From NCBI GenBank assembly GCA_036172265.1, contig JASFBA010000017.1, forward strand, positions 24,504 through 88,503: a DNA stretch of 64,000 nucleotides, written 5' to 3'. A program made the translations under genes and the position numbers. The stretch is from JASFBA01 sp036172265. GTDB lineage: Bacteria > Chloroflexota > Chloroflexia > DTKN01. Each line of letters begins with the position of its first letter. Position 1 is the stretch's first letter. This document shows positions 31,484 to 40,839 of the stretch, one piece after another. A model generated the notes under the pieces. The model ran no database searches. It had not been told where the DNA came from and saw only the letters and a list, made by a program, of their open reading frames with translations.

Positions 31484-33541
31484 TTGCGCAGAAAAGTATG
31501 GGGACTGTGGCTTGTCTTCGGCCTGGTCTGTCTCCTGGCCTTGGTCGGCCTGGTGGCGCTGCTCTGGCTTCTCCTGGGTCCTTACGGACCGCCGGCCCCC
31601 TGGGAAGAGCGGCCATCGGCCGCCTCCTCTACACCCACCCCAACCCCAAGACCCACTCCCCCGCCTAGCCCCCGGCCTACGCCTTCCCCGACCCCGGAGA
31701 TAACCCCCACGCCCCAGGCCCGACGAGGCGAGGAAACCGCCCGCCGCATCGCCGAAACGACCCTCCCGCCCCGCGACTTGGTGGACCTGGCCGGCCGCCT
31801 CCTCTACGGCGGAAAAAACCTCTCCCGCATCGCCGCCCAGACGGCTCCACCCCTCGCTGTCGGCCATAAGGAACGCTTCTGGGTGAGCAACTCGGAACAG
31901 ATACGCCAGATCACCGCCACCCTCCGCCTGGTTACCACCCACCTCTATATGTACGTGGAGGACGGCGTCTCCGTGGACCAGGGAACCCTGGAACGGGCCG
32001 CCCAGACCTTCGAGGACAAGATTTACCCCACCTGCCGGCAGACCTTCGGCCAGGAGTGGAGTCCAGGCGTGGACGGTGACCCCCACCTGATCGTTCTTCA
32101 CACTCACCTCACGGAGGCCTCGGGCTACTTCTCCAGCATGAACGAGGTGCCCCAGGAGGTCAATCCCCACAGCAACCAGCACGAGATGTTCTATATGGAC
32201 CTGGATTCATTCATCATCGGCAGCCGGCCTTACCTGAGCACTTTGGCCCACGAGTTCCAGCATATGATCCACTGGCATCTGGATCCCCGCAACGACACCT
32301 GGGTTGACGAAGGGCTTGCCCAAATGGCCGAGGAAGCCTGCGGGTACGATGCCAGCGACCTGGTTTGGTCCTTCCTGGATAACCCCGACCTGCAACTGAC
32401 CACCTGGAGCGATGACCCCCTGGCCTCACTGCCTCACTATGCCGCCAGTTACCTCTTCTTCCGCTACTTTGTTCACCGTGCTGGAGGGATGGATGCGCTG
32501 AGCACCCTGCTGGACCCCGAAGCAGATGATTTCACCGCCATCGAACGAGCGCTGGAGAGGGCCGGATACCGACCTATCCTCCCGGCCCCACGTTCCTTCG
32601 ATGCCTTTTTTGCCGATTGGTCCCTGGCGAACTACCTGAACGACCCGGCTGTAGGGGACGGCCGCTATGCCTATGATCCGGACCTTGGCCTTATCCCCCC
32701 TTGGCCGGCCGAACGGGCTTACCGCCTGCCCCAAACCATCACGGCCACCGTCTACCCCTACGCCACCGACTACATCGAGGTCGAGGCCCTCCAGTCCGGC
32801 CGGCTGCGCATCGCCTTCGACGGGAGCGAGGCCCTCCCTTTGCTCCCCGTTCCCCCCCACAGCGGCACCCACTTCTGGTGGAGCAACCGGGGCGATCGGG
32901 CCGATAGCACCCTGACCCGGGCTTTGGACCTGCGCGGGACAGAACGGGCTACACTTCGTTTCTGGACGGCCTACGAGATCGAGACCGATTATGATTATGT
33001 CTATATCGAAGTTTCCATCAACGGTGGACGCTCCTGGCAAATTCTCCCCGGCCGTTACACCACCACGAGCAATCCTCACGGCAATAACTTTGGTCATGGC
33101 TACACCGGCGTAAGCGGCGGAGGGGGGCGGGCGACATGGATACAGGAGGAGATCGACCTTTCGCCCTTCGCCGGCCAGGCCATCCTTCTGCGCTTTGAAC
33201 TGGTCACCGACGACGCCTATAACGCCCCCGGCCTGGCCCTGGACGACCTTGAAATTCCCGAAATCGGCCTCTTCGACGACATGGAAGACCCGACCGGCTG
33301 GGAAACAAACGGCTTCGTCTGGGTGGATAACACGGTTCCCGTCCACTTCCTGGTGCAGGTGGTCGCCGAAAGCGACTCCGAAACGGCCCTCTACTTTCCC
33401 CCCCTGGATGATGAAGAGCGCGGCGAACTCTTCATCCCCGACTACGGCGAGAAGATCCACCGGGTAATGGTGGTGGTCTCGGCCGTCGCTCCGGCCACCA
33501 CGGAACCGGCTGCCTACACCCTGACCCTGAGCCTGGAGTAG
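31484..33541 (+). CDS. Secreted or membrane-anchored gluzincin metallopeptidase (M30/immune-inhibitor-like)
   Basis: 685 residues from TTG 31484 (GGAGAAAC ribosome site). An N-terminal membrane helix (5-31) and a Pro/Thr linker (50-78) lead to the protease domain. The zinc motif HEFQH is at 256-260 and WVDEGLAQMAEE supplies the third ligand Glu276, as in hyicolysin-like (M30) gluzincins. After about residue 440 come beta-sandwich regions; FDDMEDPTGWETNGF is typical of immune-inhibitor A / choice-of-anchor J domains. It probably degrades proteins outside the cell. The next gene starts immediately at the stop (TAG-ATG). Confidence 0.78.
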   Translation: MRRKVWGLWLVFGLVCLLALVGLVALLWLLLGPYGPPAPWEERPSAASSTPTPTPRPTPPPSPRPTPSPTPEITPTPQARRGEETARRIAETTLPPRDLVDLAGRLLYGGKNLSRIAAQTAPPLAVGHKERFWVSNSEQIRQITATLRLVTTHLYMYVEDGVSVDQGTLERAAQTFEDKIYPTCRQTFGQEWSPGVDGDPHLIVLHTHLTEASGYFSSMNEVPQEVNPHSNQHEMFYMDLDSFIIGSRPYLSTLAHEFQHMIHWHLDPRNDTWVDEGLAQMAEEACGYDASDLVWSFLDNPDLQLTTWSDDPLASLPHYAASYLFFRYFVHRAGGMDALSTLLDPEADDFTAIERALERAGYRPILPAPRSFDAFFADWSLANYLNDPAVGDGRYAYDPDLGLIPPWPAERAYRLPQTITATVYPYATDYIEVEALQSGRLRIAFDGSEALPLLPVPPHSGTHFWWSNRGDRADSTLTRALDLRGTERATLRFWTAYEIETDYDYVYIEVSINGGRSWQILPGRYTTTSNPHGNNFGHGYTGVSGGGGRATWIQEEIDLSPFAGQAILLRFELVTDDAYNAPGLALDDLEIPEIGLFDDMEDPTGWETNGFVWVDNTVPVHFLVQVVAESDSETALYFPPLDDEERGELFIPDYGEKIHRVMVVVSAVAPATTEPAAYTLTLSLE

Positions 33542-34537
33542 ATGGTGACCTGGCGAACCTGGATGGTCGTCCTTGTCCTGACCCTGCCCCTTCTGGGGGC
33601 TGCCCTTGCCCTCCTCTGGGAGCGCCTCCGCTTCGCCCGACTGGGCTTCTGGCTGGCAGCGTTCTCCTTCTTCCTGACTGCGGTAGGGTTGCTTGCGCTG
33701 GTGGAATGGCCAGCGACCGAAGGAGAACCGGGGCTTTTCCTGAGGGCTTCCGCTCCCACGCCGGTCGCCTTACAGGTGGCTCCAACCTCTCGATGGGTAC
33801 AGCCGCCGCGCACGCTCCGCCTTCCCACGCCAACGCTTCCTTCGCCCACCTCCACACCCGTCTTCACCGCAACCGCCACTCCTACACCCCACCCCCTTTC
33901 CCTGGCCACCATCGTCATCCGCAACGGGACCGGGCAGAGCGGGCTGGCCACCCGCACCTCCGAACGGTTGCGGGCGCAGGGCTTTCGCGTCCTCGCCCCC
34001 GAAGACGACCCCCAGCAGGGCAACCGTCCCTACACCCTCATTTTGGACCGCGGCGACCACGCCCCGGTGCGCCAGGCCCTAGCCGCCTTCCTCCATATCC
34101 CACCCGAACGCATCACCATCAACGCCGCCGAGGAAGGGGAAGCCGACATCATCCTCATCCTGGGCGACGACTTCGAGGCCCTCTCCAGCGTCACACCGAC
34201 GCCCACCCCGGCCTTGGTCGAAGTCCCTACCCCCACCCCGAACCCCTACGCCGGGGTCACGATCGTCATCCGCAACGGGACGGTGGGCCGGACCGGCCTG
34301 GCCACCCGCACGGCCGACCGCCTGCGTGCCCTGGGCTTTGTCATCGTAGGCGTGGAAGACGACGACCGGGCCGGCAGCCGCCCCTACACCCTCATCCTGG
34401 ATCGCGGCGACCACACCCGGGTGCGTCAGGCCTTGGCGGAATTCCTAAAAGTAAAAGAGGAGAATATAGAAATCAATTCCAAGGTCCGTTCTACGGCCGA
34501 CATCGTGGTAATTTTAGGCGATGACTTCCGAGAATAG
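33542..34537 (+). CDS. Membrane protein with two tandem LytR_C domains
   Basis: 331 residues: two N-terminal membrane helices (about 6-27 and 32-53), a Pro/Thr linker (about 95-120), then two copies of a roughly 90-residue LytR C-terminal domain. Copy 1 begins TIVIRNGTGQSGLATRTSERL and copy 2 TIVIRNGTVGRTGLATRTADRL. Both contain PYTLILDRGDH and end in a DIxxILGDDF strand. The LCP transferase domain that usually precedes LytR_C is absent. It starts with no gap after the metallopeptidase and overlaps the deacetylase gene by 17 bp. Confidence 0.8.
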   Translation: MVTWRTWMVVLVLTLPLLGAALALLWERLRFARLGFWLAAFSFFLTAVGLLALVEWPATEGEPGLFLRASAPTPVALQVAPTSRWVQPPRTLRLPTPTLPSPTSTPVFTATATPTPHPLSLATIVIRNGTGQSGLATRTSERLRAQGFRVLAPEDDPQQGNRPYTLILDRGDHAPVRQALAAFLHIPPERITINAAEEGEADIILILGDDFEALSSVTPTPTPALVEVPTPTPNPYAGVTIVIRNGTVGRTGLATRTADRLRALGFVIVGVEDDDRAGSRPYTLILDRGDHTRVRQALAEFLKVKEENIEINSKVRSTADIVVILGDDFRE

Positions 34538-35603
34538 CGAAAGCGGTCTGGATACCTCCCTGGGACGCTGGTTACTTATCGGGCTGGTGGTGCTGCTGGC
34601 CGTGGCCCTGTACCTTTTGACCTCCGCCCTTCTCCCCCTCTGGGAAAAGGGAACGACGGCGACCGTGCCCCCGGCCACCTCCTTACCCACCCCAACGGCG
34701 CCCCCTCCCCCTACGTCCACCCCTACTCCATCGCCAACGGCAACGCCCTCCCCAACGCCCATCCCTCCCCCCACACCGCTTCCTGCTCAGGTGGGCTTTG
34801 CCGTACACGTCGTCTCCGCCGGGGAGACGCTGGAAGAGATCGCCCGAGGCTATGGCAGCCTCGCTCCGGCCATCGCCACACTGAACCGCTTTCCCGAAGA
34901 TGCCCCCCTGGGGGATGGGCAAGTCCTGGTCATCCCGCTCTTTGCCCTACCCGGCTTCACCCAAACGGTGCAGGTCCGGGGTGTGGAAGTAGACCGGGGG
35001 CTTCCCGGCCGGCGGGTAGCGCTCACCTTCGACGCCGGCGCCGGCGCTGCCCCGGCTCCGCTCATTCTGGATACCCTGAAAGCGTATGGAGTTCGTGTTA
35101 CCTTTTTCCTGACCGGGAAATGGGCCGAGGAAAACCCCGACCTGGTCCGCCGTATGGCTGCCGAGGGGCACGAGTTTGGCAACCACACCTATAGCCATCC
35201 CCATTTGCTTTCCCTGGGTAAGGAGGCAGTCCGGGAGGAGATTCGGAAAACCGAACGCATCGTCCGCGAACTGGCCGGCCAGAGCACTCAGCCCTACCTG
35301 CGCCCCCCCTACGGCGAACGCAACCAGGCTCTGCTCGACCTACTGGCCGAGGAAGGATATGTAAGCATCTACTGGACGGTGGACAGCCTCGACAGCGTGG
35401 GCGAACCCAAATCGGCCGAATTCCTCCTGAACCGGGTTACTCACCCCACCGACGCCCGAGGCAATCCCATTGACCTGGGCGGGGCCATCATCCTTATGCA
35501 CGTGGGCAATGCGACCACGGCCGAGGCACTGCCGGCCATCTTAGAGTGGTTTCAAAAGGAAGGATACCAGGTGCTCAGGGTCTCGGAGATTCTGCGACCC
35601 TAA
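34521..35603 (+). CDS. Membrane-anchored LysM polysaccharide deacetylase
   Basis: 360 residues: membrane helix (about 16-38), Pro/Thr linker (about 48-90), LysM module (VHVVSAGETLEEIARGYG to LVIPLF), then a NodB domain. Catalytic motifs are TFDAGAG (first Asp; the usual second Asp is Ala as in a known subgroup), HTYSHPH (metal His pair), RPPYGERN and IILMHVGN. It likely deacetylates peptidoglycan or another wall glycan held by LysM. Overlap with the LytR_C gene suggests one transcript with the protease at 31484. Confidence 0.88.
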   Translation: MTSENSESGLDTSLGRWLLIGLVVLLAVALYLLTSALLPLWEKGTTATVPPATSLPTPTAPPPPTSTPTPSPTATPSPTPIPPPTPLPAQVGFAVHVVSAGETLEEIARGYGSLAPAIATLNRFPEDAPLGDGQVLVIPLFALPGFTQTVQVRGVEVDRGLPGRRVALTFDAGAGAAPAPLILDTLKAYGVRVTFFLTGKWAEENPDLVRRMAAEGHEFGNHTYSHPHLLSLGKEAVREEIRKTERIVRELAGQSTQPYLRPPYGERNQALLDLLAEEGYVSIYWTVDSLDSVGEPKSAEFLLNRVTHPTDARGNPIDLGGAIILMHVGNATTAEALPAILEWFQKEGYQVLRVSEILRP

Positions 35604-35664
35604 TAGCCCGTTGAACGTTGAACGTGAGTGGTTCGGGAATCGTTATCGTTTGTCGATTGCGGCG

Positions 35665-36411
35665 ATGCGGTTGCGGATAGCCCATTTGTATCCTCTGCAA
35701 ATGAACATCTACGGCGACCGGGGGAATATCCTCACCCTGGTGCAACGGGTTCGCTGGCGAGGGCTGGAGGTGGAGGTGGAGGGGATGGATGTGGGCCAGG
35801 CCGTGGATCTGCGCTCTTTCGACCTGGTCTTTATGGGCGGCGGCCAGGACTCTAACCAGGCCCTTATCGCCGATGACTTTCTCCATCTCAAGGGTCCGGC
35901 CCTACGAGAAGCAGTCGAGGACGGACTGGTGGTCCTGGCCATCTGCGGGGGCTATCAACTGATGGGCCGTTACTTCCGCACCCACACCGGCGTGGAGATG
36001 CCCGGCATCGGCCTCTTCGATGCCTGGACTGTGGCCGGAAAGAAGCGCCTGATCGGCAACGTGGTGGTGGAGTGGACGGATGCGCCGCCGGAGGCGCCGG
36101 CCCGTACCCTGGTCGGCTTCGAGAACCACAGCGGCCGCACCTACCTGGGGCCCGGTTGCCGGCCGCTGGGACGGGTACGGGTGGGCCATGGCAACAACGG
36201 CGAAGATCGAACGGAAGGGGCCGTCTACAAAAATGCCCTGGGGTGTTACCTCCACGGTTCCCTTCTGCCGAAGAACCCCCACCTGGCCGATCATCTCATC
36301 CGGACGGCCCTGCGTCGCCGTTACGGGCCGGAAGTCGAACTCCCTTCGCTGGACGACCGCCTGGAATGGGCCGCCCACGAGGCGATGGTGTGGCGGCTGC
36401 TGCGGGGGTAG
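35665..36411 (+). CDS. gatD: GatD-type glutamine amidotransferase (lipid II amidation)
   Basis: 248 residues of the cobyric-acid-synthase-type class I amidotransferase family. FMGGGQDSNQALIADDF, the nucleophile loop LAICGGYQLMG (Cys94) and GCYLHGSLLPKNP (His197) match GatD. With MurT it amidates the D-Glu of lipid II. No murT lies in the window, although the pair is usually adjacent. ATG 35665 fits the family start (MRLRIAHLYPLQMNIYGDRGN); the ribosome site is weak and an in-frame TTG at 35611 falls in a repeat-like TTGAACGTTGAACG tract. Confidence 0.85.
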   Translation: MRLRIAHLYPLQMNIYGDRGNILTLVQRVRWRGLEVEVEGMDVGQAVDLRSFDLVFMGGGQDSNQALIADDFLHLKGPALREAVEDGLVVLAICGGYQLMGRYFRTHTGVEMPGIGLFDAWTVAGKKRLIGNVVVEWTDAPPEAPARTLVGFENHSGRTYLGPGCRPLGRVRVGHGNNGEDRTEGAVYKNALGCYLHGSLLPKNPHLADHLIRTALRRRYGPEVELPSLDDRLEWAAHEAMVWRLLRG

Positions 36412-36498
36412 GCGCGTTTGGAGTTTGGGCCGACTCGGCCGGAACCTCGCCCCCCGCTTCGATAGGCCCGAATTGATCTCGCCCGGCCGGCAAAACGG

Positions 36499-37653
36499 CT
36501 ACAGCGCCTCCTCCAGGATTTCCTCCATCTCCTCCTCGGTCAGGGAAATCGGGTTGCCCCGCATGCTGCTGGCTACGGCCGCCCTCCGGACAAGTTCGGC
36601 CAGGTCGCCGGCCGCGATTCCATAGGCCGAAAGGGGAGGGATGCCCAGTTCCGCCACGACTTCGCGGACCCAGGCGACCCCATCCTCGGCCGAGGCTTGG
36701 GGGTTTCCGGTGAGGAGGACGGCTACCTCTCGGTAGCGGGGGAGAACCGGGCTTTCAGGGGCACGGAGGCGCAAGGCGTGAAAGTTGACCCCCATCACCA
36801 GGGGCAGCAGCCGGGCGCAGACGGCTCCGTGCGGCGCATTTGCCATCCCGCCGATCGCTGCGGCAAAGCCGTGGACGGCTCCCAGGCCGGCGTTCGCCAG
36901 CGCCATCCCGCTGAGAAGCGCGGCCAGGGACATATCCTCGCGGGCTTGGGCATCTTCCCCGGAGGCCCAGGCCCGGCGAAGCGAACGGCCGGCCCGCGCA
37001 ATCCCTTCCCGGCAGAGGGCGTCGGTGAGCGGGTTGGCCCGCAGGGAAACGAACGGCTCGATGAGTTGGGTGAGCGCATCCAGACCGGTGGCAGCGGTCA
37101 CGGCCGGCGGCATCGTATAGGTCAACTCTGGATCCACCACAGCCAGGCGGGGCAGGAGAAAGTCGCCGCGGAGGCTGACCTTGACCCTATGCTCCGGAGA
37201 AAGGAGGACGGCGTTGCGGGTGACCTCGCTTCCGGTGCCGGCCGTGGTGGGGATGGCGATGCACGGCACCCCTGGGCGCTCCAGCGCCCGCCCCCGGCCG
37301 ATCACCTCCAGGTAGTCCAGAATGTCTCCCTCGTTCGCGAGGAGTACGGCAACAGCCTTGGCCGTATCCAGCGCGCTCCCGCCGCCGAAGCCGATGACCA
37401 GGTCGCACTCGCCTCCCCGCGTCCAAGCCAATCCCCGGCGGACGGTCTCCAGGGTAGGCTCCCCGACAACGGAGAAAGTGGCCGCCTCGACCCCGTGTTG
37501 GGCCAGCAGGCCGAGCAACGGCGCGGCGCGGGCAGCATTTCGGCCGGTCACCACGAGTGCCCGTCGGCCCATTGTGGATGCAGCCGGCCCAACTTCCGCA
37601 AGCGCCCCCGCCCCAAAGACGATACGCGTAGCCGTGGCAAATTCAAAGCGCAT
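36499..37653 (-). CDS. Iron-containing alcohol dehydrogenase (group III)
   Basis: 384 residues from ATG 37653, with AGGAGG nine bases upstream; the open frame continues further but over low-complexity DNA. FGGGSALDTAKAVAVLL binds NAD(P), and PTTAGTGSEVTRNAVL is conserved. Metal ligands are expected in DALTQLIEPF and GAVHGFAAAIGGMANAPHG. The family oxidises or reduces alcohols, aldehydes and phosphonates; no substrate can be named. The gene lies just downstream of dxs, but a 158-bp spacer rich in C and T separates them. Confidence 0.9.
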   Translation of the reverse strand: MRFEFATATRIVFGAGALAEVGPAASTMGRRALVVTGRNAARAAPLLGLLAQHGVEAATFSVVGEPTLETVRRGLAWTRGGECDLVIGFGGGSALDTAKAVAVLLANEGDILDYLEVIGRGRALERPGVPCIAIPTTAGTGSEVTRNAVLLSPEHRVKVSLRGDFLLPRLAVVDPELTYTMPPAVTAATGLDALTQLIEPFVSLRANPLTDALCREGIARAGRSLRRAWASGEDAQAREDMSLAALLSGMALANAGLGAVHGFAAAIGGMANAPHGAVCARLLPLVMGVNFHALRLRAPESPVLPRYREVAVLLTGNPQASAEDGVAWVREVVAELGIPPLSAYGIAAGDLAELVRRAAVASSMRGNPISLTEEEMEEILEEAL

Positions 37654-37811
37654 AGCCCTGATCCTCCTATTACGCTGACATCTCCACGATGGACCTCTTC
37701 CCGTCCCTTTGCCTCCCCGTCTCTCTGTCCCCTTGTCTCCTACCGGCTCGGCCGGAGACTCGCCCTCCCGTCCCCTCGTCTCCCTGTCCCCCGAACCCCG
37801 AGTCCCGGGCC

Positions 37812-39746
37812 CTAGGTCCGATATGAGGCCGTCTCCTCCTCCACCTCCGCCCGGGGTTCGGCCTCCAGCACCAGCCACAGTTCGGGGAAACGCCGGCGAA
37901 TCTGGCGGACGATGCCCTCGGGCGAAAGGTCCAGAGAGGCCCGTACCTCCTGTTGCGGCCCGTGGTGGATGAAGCGGTCGGGGATGCCGATGCGCAGGAA
38001 CTCGTGGCCGGCCGTGAGCACCTTGCGCTCGTAAAACTCCAGCACCGCGCTGCCAAAGCCGCCCGCAAGGACGTTTTCCTCCACGGTGACGATGCGCCGG
38101 AAGTTGCGGGCCAGGCCGTAAAGGAGGGCCTTGTCCAGCGGCTTGACGAAACGGGCGTTGACCACCGCGGCTTCGATCCCTTCCTGGGCCAGAAGTTCAG
38201 CCGCCCGAAGCGCCGGATAGACCATCGAGCCAACGGCCACCAGCGCCAGTGCCCCACCGGCCCCTCGGCGCAGGACCTCCCCCATCCCCAACGGCAGCGT
38301 AACCCGCCCCTCGTCCAGCGGCACCCCCACGCCGGTTCCCCGCGGATAGCGAATTGCCACCGGGCCGTTCACCTCCAGCGCCGTCCAGAGCATGCGTTGC
38401 AACTCACACTCGTCCTTAGGAACCATCACCACCAGGTTGGGGATGTGTCGAAGGTAGGAGAGGTCGAAGACGCCGTTGTGCGTTGCCCCGTCGTCGCCCA
38501 CGATGCCGGCCCGATCCAGGGCAAAGATGACCGGCAGGTTCTGGAGCGTCACATCATGGATGATCTGGTCATAAGCCCGCTGCAGAAAGGTCGAGTAGAC
38601 CGCCACCACCGGCCGGAAGCCCTCTGTAGCCAGCCCGGCGGCAAAGGTGACGGCGTGTTCCTCGGCAATGCCCACGTCGAAGAAACGCTCCGGGAAACGT
38701 CGGGAGAACTCCACCAACCCGGTGCCGTCCGGCATGGCGGCGGTGATGGCCACCACTCGGGGATCCACCTCGGCCATGCGCAGGAGTGTCTGCCCAAAGA
38801 CGCGGCTGTAGGAGGGGGCCGACCCCTTGGGTTCCCCGTTTGGAGCCACGCCGTGGAAGTTGGTGGGGTCTTTTTCAGCCGGTTCGTAGCCCTTGCCCTT
38901 GGTCGTGTAGACGTGCACCAGCACCGGTCCCTGCACGCGCCGGGCAGCGCGGAGGGTGAAGATGAGGTCGCGGAGGTTGTGCCCGTCCACCGGGCCGATG
39001 TAGATAAAGCCCATCTCCTCCCAGATCCGGGTCGGGATGAGCATTTCCTTGAAACTGCTCTTCAGACGGCGGAGAAAAGCCAGGAGGGGGAGGCCCAGGA
39101 GCGGCACATGCCGTAGGAAACGTTCGACCCATCCCTTGAGGAAATGGTAACTCGGGCTGGAGCGCAGCCGGTTCAGGTAGCGCGAAATCGCCCCTACGTT
39201 GGGGGCGATGGACATGCCGTTATCGTTCAGGACGACGATGAGCCGGCTGTTCAGGTGGCCGGCATTGTTCAACCCCTCATACGACAGGCCGCATGTCATG
39301 GCCCCATCCCCGACCACGGCCACCACGTCGAAATCCTCCCCCTTCAGGTCGCGGGCGCGAGCGATGCCCAGAGCGGCCGAGATGGCCGTCCCGGCATGGC
39401 CGGCCCCAAAGGGGTCGTGGGGACTTTCCGTGCGCTGGGTAAAGCCGCTCAGCCCGCCGGCCTGTCGAATCGTGCGGAAACGCTCCTTCCGTCCGGTCAG
39501 GAGTTTGTGCACGTAAGCCTGGTGGCCTACGTCCCAGATGATCTTGTCCCGGGGACTACTGAAGACCACATGGAGGGCCAAGGTCAGTTCGACCACTCCC
39601 AGGCTCGAGGCCAGATGGCCGCCGGTCTGCGGCACCACCTCGATGAGTTCCTGGCGAATCTCCGTTGCCAGGTGGCGCAGTTCCCGCCAGGAAAGGCGTT
39701 TCAAATCTGCCGGCCCGTTCACCCGATCTAGCACGCGTTGTCCCAT
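37812..39746 (-). CDS. dxs: 1-deoxy-D-xylulose-5-phosphate synthase
   Basis: 644 residues. Condenses pyruvate and glyceraldehyde-3-phosphate with thiamine diphosphate, the entry to the MEP isoprenoid pathway. Key blocks are GGHLASSLGVVELTLALH, FGAGHAGTAISAALG, the ThDP site VGDGAMTCGLSYEGLNNAG, DVGIAEEHAVTFAAGLA and DRAGIVGDDGATHNGVFD. Length matches the family. ATG 39746 is preferred over the adjacent GTG 39749 from ribosome-site spacing (GGAGG). Upstream is a small coiled-coil gene. Confidence 0.97.
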   Translation of the reverse strand: MGQRVLDRVNGPADLKRLSWRELRHLATEIRQELIEVVPQTGGHLASSLGVVELTLALHVVFSSPRDKIIWDVGHQAYVHKLLTGRKERFRTIRQAGGLSGFTQRTESPHDPFGAGHAGTAISAALGIARARDLKGEDFDVVAVVGDGAMTCGLSYEGLNNAGHLNSRLIVVLNDNGMSIAPNVGAISRYLNRLRSSPSYHFLKGWVERFLRHVPLLGLPLLAFLRRLKSSFKEMLIPTRIWEEMGFIYIGPVDGHNLRDLIFTLRAARRVQGPVLVHVYTTKGKGYEPAEKDPTNFHGVAPNGEPKGSAPSYSRVFGQTLLRMAEVDPRVVAITAAMPDGTGLVEFSRRFPERFFDVGIAEEHAVTFAAGLATEGFRPVVAVYSTFLQRAYDQIIHDVTLQNLPVIFALDRAGIVGDDGATHNGVFDLSYLRHIPNLVVMVPKDECELQRMLWTALEVNGPVAIRYPRGTGVGVPLDEGRVTLPLGMGEVLRRGAGGALALVAVGSMVYPALRAAELLAQEGIEAAVVNARFVKPLDKALLYGLARNFRRIVTVEENVLAGGFGSAVLEFYERKVLTAGHEFLRIGIPDRFIHHGPQQEVRASLDLSPEGIVRQIRRRFPELWLVLEAEPRAEVEEETASYRT

Positions 39747-39857
39747 CACCCACCTCCACTGGCACAGGCCGGCCAGGTCCCCCGTCCGAACCGGGCAAGA
39801 CGTTTCCCTGCCGGGGAAAGGGAACCTGGCCGGAAAAAGGGGCAGCCAGCAGAGCCC

Positions 39858-40133
39858 TCAGCCCTGCGGCTGCTCCCGATAGGCCCGTATCTCTTGCTCC
39901 AGACGAAAAATCTCCGCTCGCAGACGCCGACGTTCCACCTGGAGGGCCGGCAGCGTCGCGCTCCGCGTTACCTGCAGACGCTGCCGTTCCCGCCCGCGGC
40001 TGCGGGAGAGTTCGGCCTGAAGACGGGCGATTTGCTCTTCGACCCGACGCTCTTCCTGCCGCAGCCGCTGCAACTCCTCCTGCAACTGCTGCAGCCGGCC
40101 GGCGACTTCCTCTGAAGGTAAACTTTCCGCCAT
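39858..40133 (-). CDS. Small coiled-coil protein of unknown function
   Basis: 91 residues that are almost entirely one charged helix: VAGRLQQLQEELQRLRQ, ERRVEEQIARLQAELSR and LRAEIFRLEQEIRAYRE show heptad spacing of Leu/Ile. No membrane segment or Cys. AAAGGA lies ten bases before the ATG. Between dxs and tRNA-Arg. Coding is supported by the strict helical periodicity, but no family is recognised. Confidence 0.6.
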   Translation of the reverse strand: MAESLPSEEVAGRLQQLQEELQRLRQEERRVEEQIARLQAELSRSRGRERQRLQVTRSATLPALQVERRRLRAEIFRLEQEIRAYREQPQG

Positions 40134-40154
40134 CTTGAACCCGTCCTTTCTCTA

Positions 40155-40228
40155 TGCGCCCGGAGGGATTCGAACCCCCAACCCTCGATTCCGAAGACCG
40201 ATGCTCTGTCCAGTTGAGCTACGGGCGC
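40155..40228 (-). tRNA. tRNA-Arg (TCG)
   Basis: Minus-strand cloverleaf: acceptor GCGCCCG/CGGGCGC, D-stem GCTC/GAGC, anticodon stem TCGGT/ATCGA around CTTCGGA (anticodon TCG), T-arm GGGGG-TTCGAAT-CCCTC with one G-T pair, discriminator A. CCA is not encoded. Confidence 0.95.
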
Positions 40229-40247
40229 ACTCATCCAGGCCAGGTTG

Positions 40248-40276
40248 ATTATAGCACTGTTTGACCAGGATGTCTA
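40248..40276 (-). promoter_or_regulatory. tRNA-Arg promoter
   Basis: Minus strand TAGACA (40276-40271), 17 nt, TATAAT (40253-40248). Confidence 0.8.
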
Positions 40277-40302
40277 TTGGGGTAAATTGGGTCTGGGAAT
40301 TG

Positions 40303-40839
40303 TCAAAGTTTACCCTTGATCCCGTAGACATAGCCGCCGCGCAGGCCGGCCAGTTCCTGGGTGTAGATAAAGGCCCGCGGGTCCACCCGGGTGACCGCCT
40401 GGATCAGGTGGGGTAACTGGCGTGTCCCGCAGACGACGATCAACACATCCACCGGCCCATCCCGCCCTTCCCCGGTATGCCGAGTCAGGGCAAAGCCGGC
40501 CTCCCGTACGGCTGCTTCTACCTGCTCCACAGGTTCATGGACGATCACTGTGGCCTCTACCACCCTCCGGCCCATCCGTTCGTTCAGCATCATCCCCAGA
40601 AGCGTCCCTACAGCAAAGCCGCCGGCATAGGCCAGCACGTTGAACCAGTTGCCGATGTCCTGGATGACTTTGCTCACCACCAGAATGTAGATCACAATCT
40701 CCACAAAGCCCACCAGGGCGGCCAGGGCTTTGCGCCGGCGTACGATGAGCAGCACCCGCATCGTGCCCAGGCCGACGTCCACAACCCGTGCCGCAAAGAT
40801 CAAAAAGGCCCAGAGCAAAGTCGACCAGAAGTCAGGCAT
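40303..40839 (-). CDS. UPF0316 membrane protein (DUF5698 plus DUF2179)
   Basis: 178 residues. Three membrane helices in the first 85 residues include RVVDVGLGTMRVLLIVRRRK and FNVLAYAGGFAVGTLLGMML, followed by a soluble DUF2179 domain (about 95-170) with the pattern VDVLIVVCGTRQLPHLIQAV. This is the arrangement of UPF0316 proteins; the biochemical role is unknown. Its ATG lies within the end of the Sua5 gene (8-bp overlap), so expression is coupled to it. Confidence 0.85.
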   Translation of the reverse strand: MPDFWSTLLWAFLIFAARVVDVGLGTMRVLLIVRRRKALAALVGFVEIVIYILVVSKVIQDIGNWFNVLAYAGGFAVGTLLGMMLNERMGRRVVEATVIVHEPVEQVEAAVREAGFALTRHTGEGRDGPVDVLIVVCGTRQLPHLIQAVTRVDPRAFIYTQELAGLRGGYVYGIKGKL

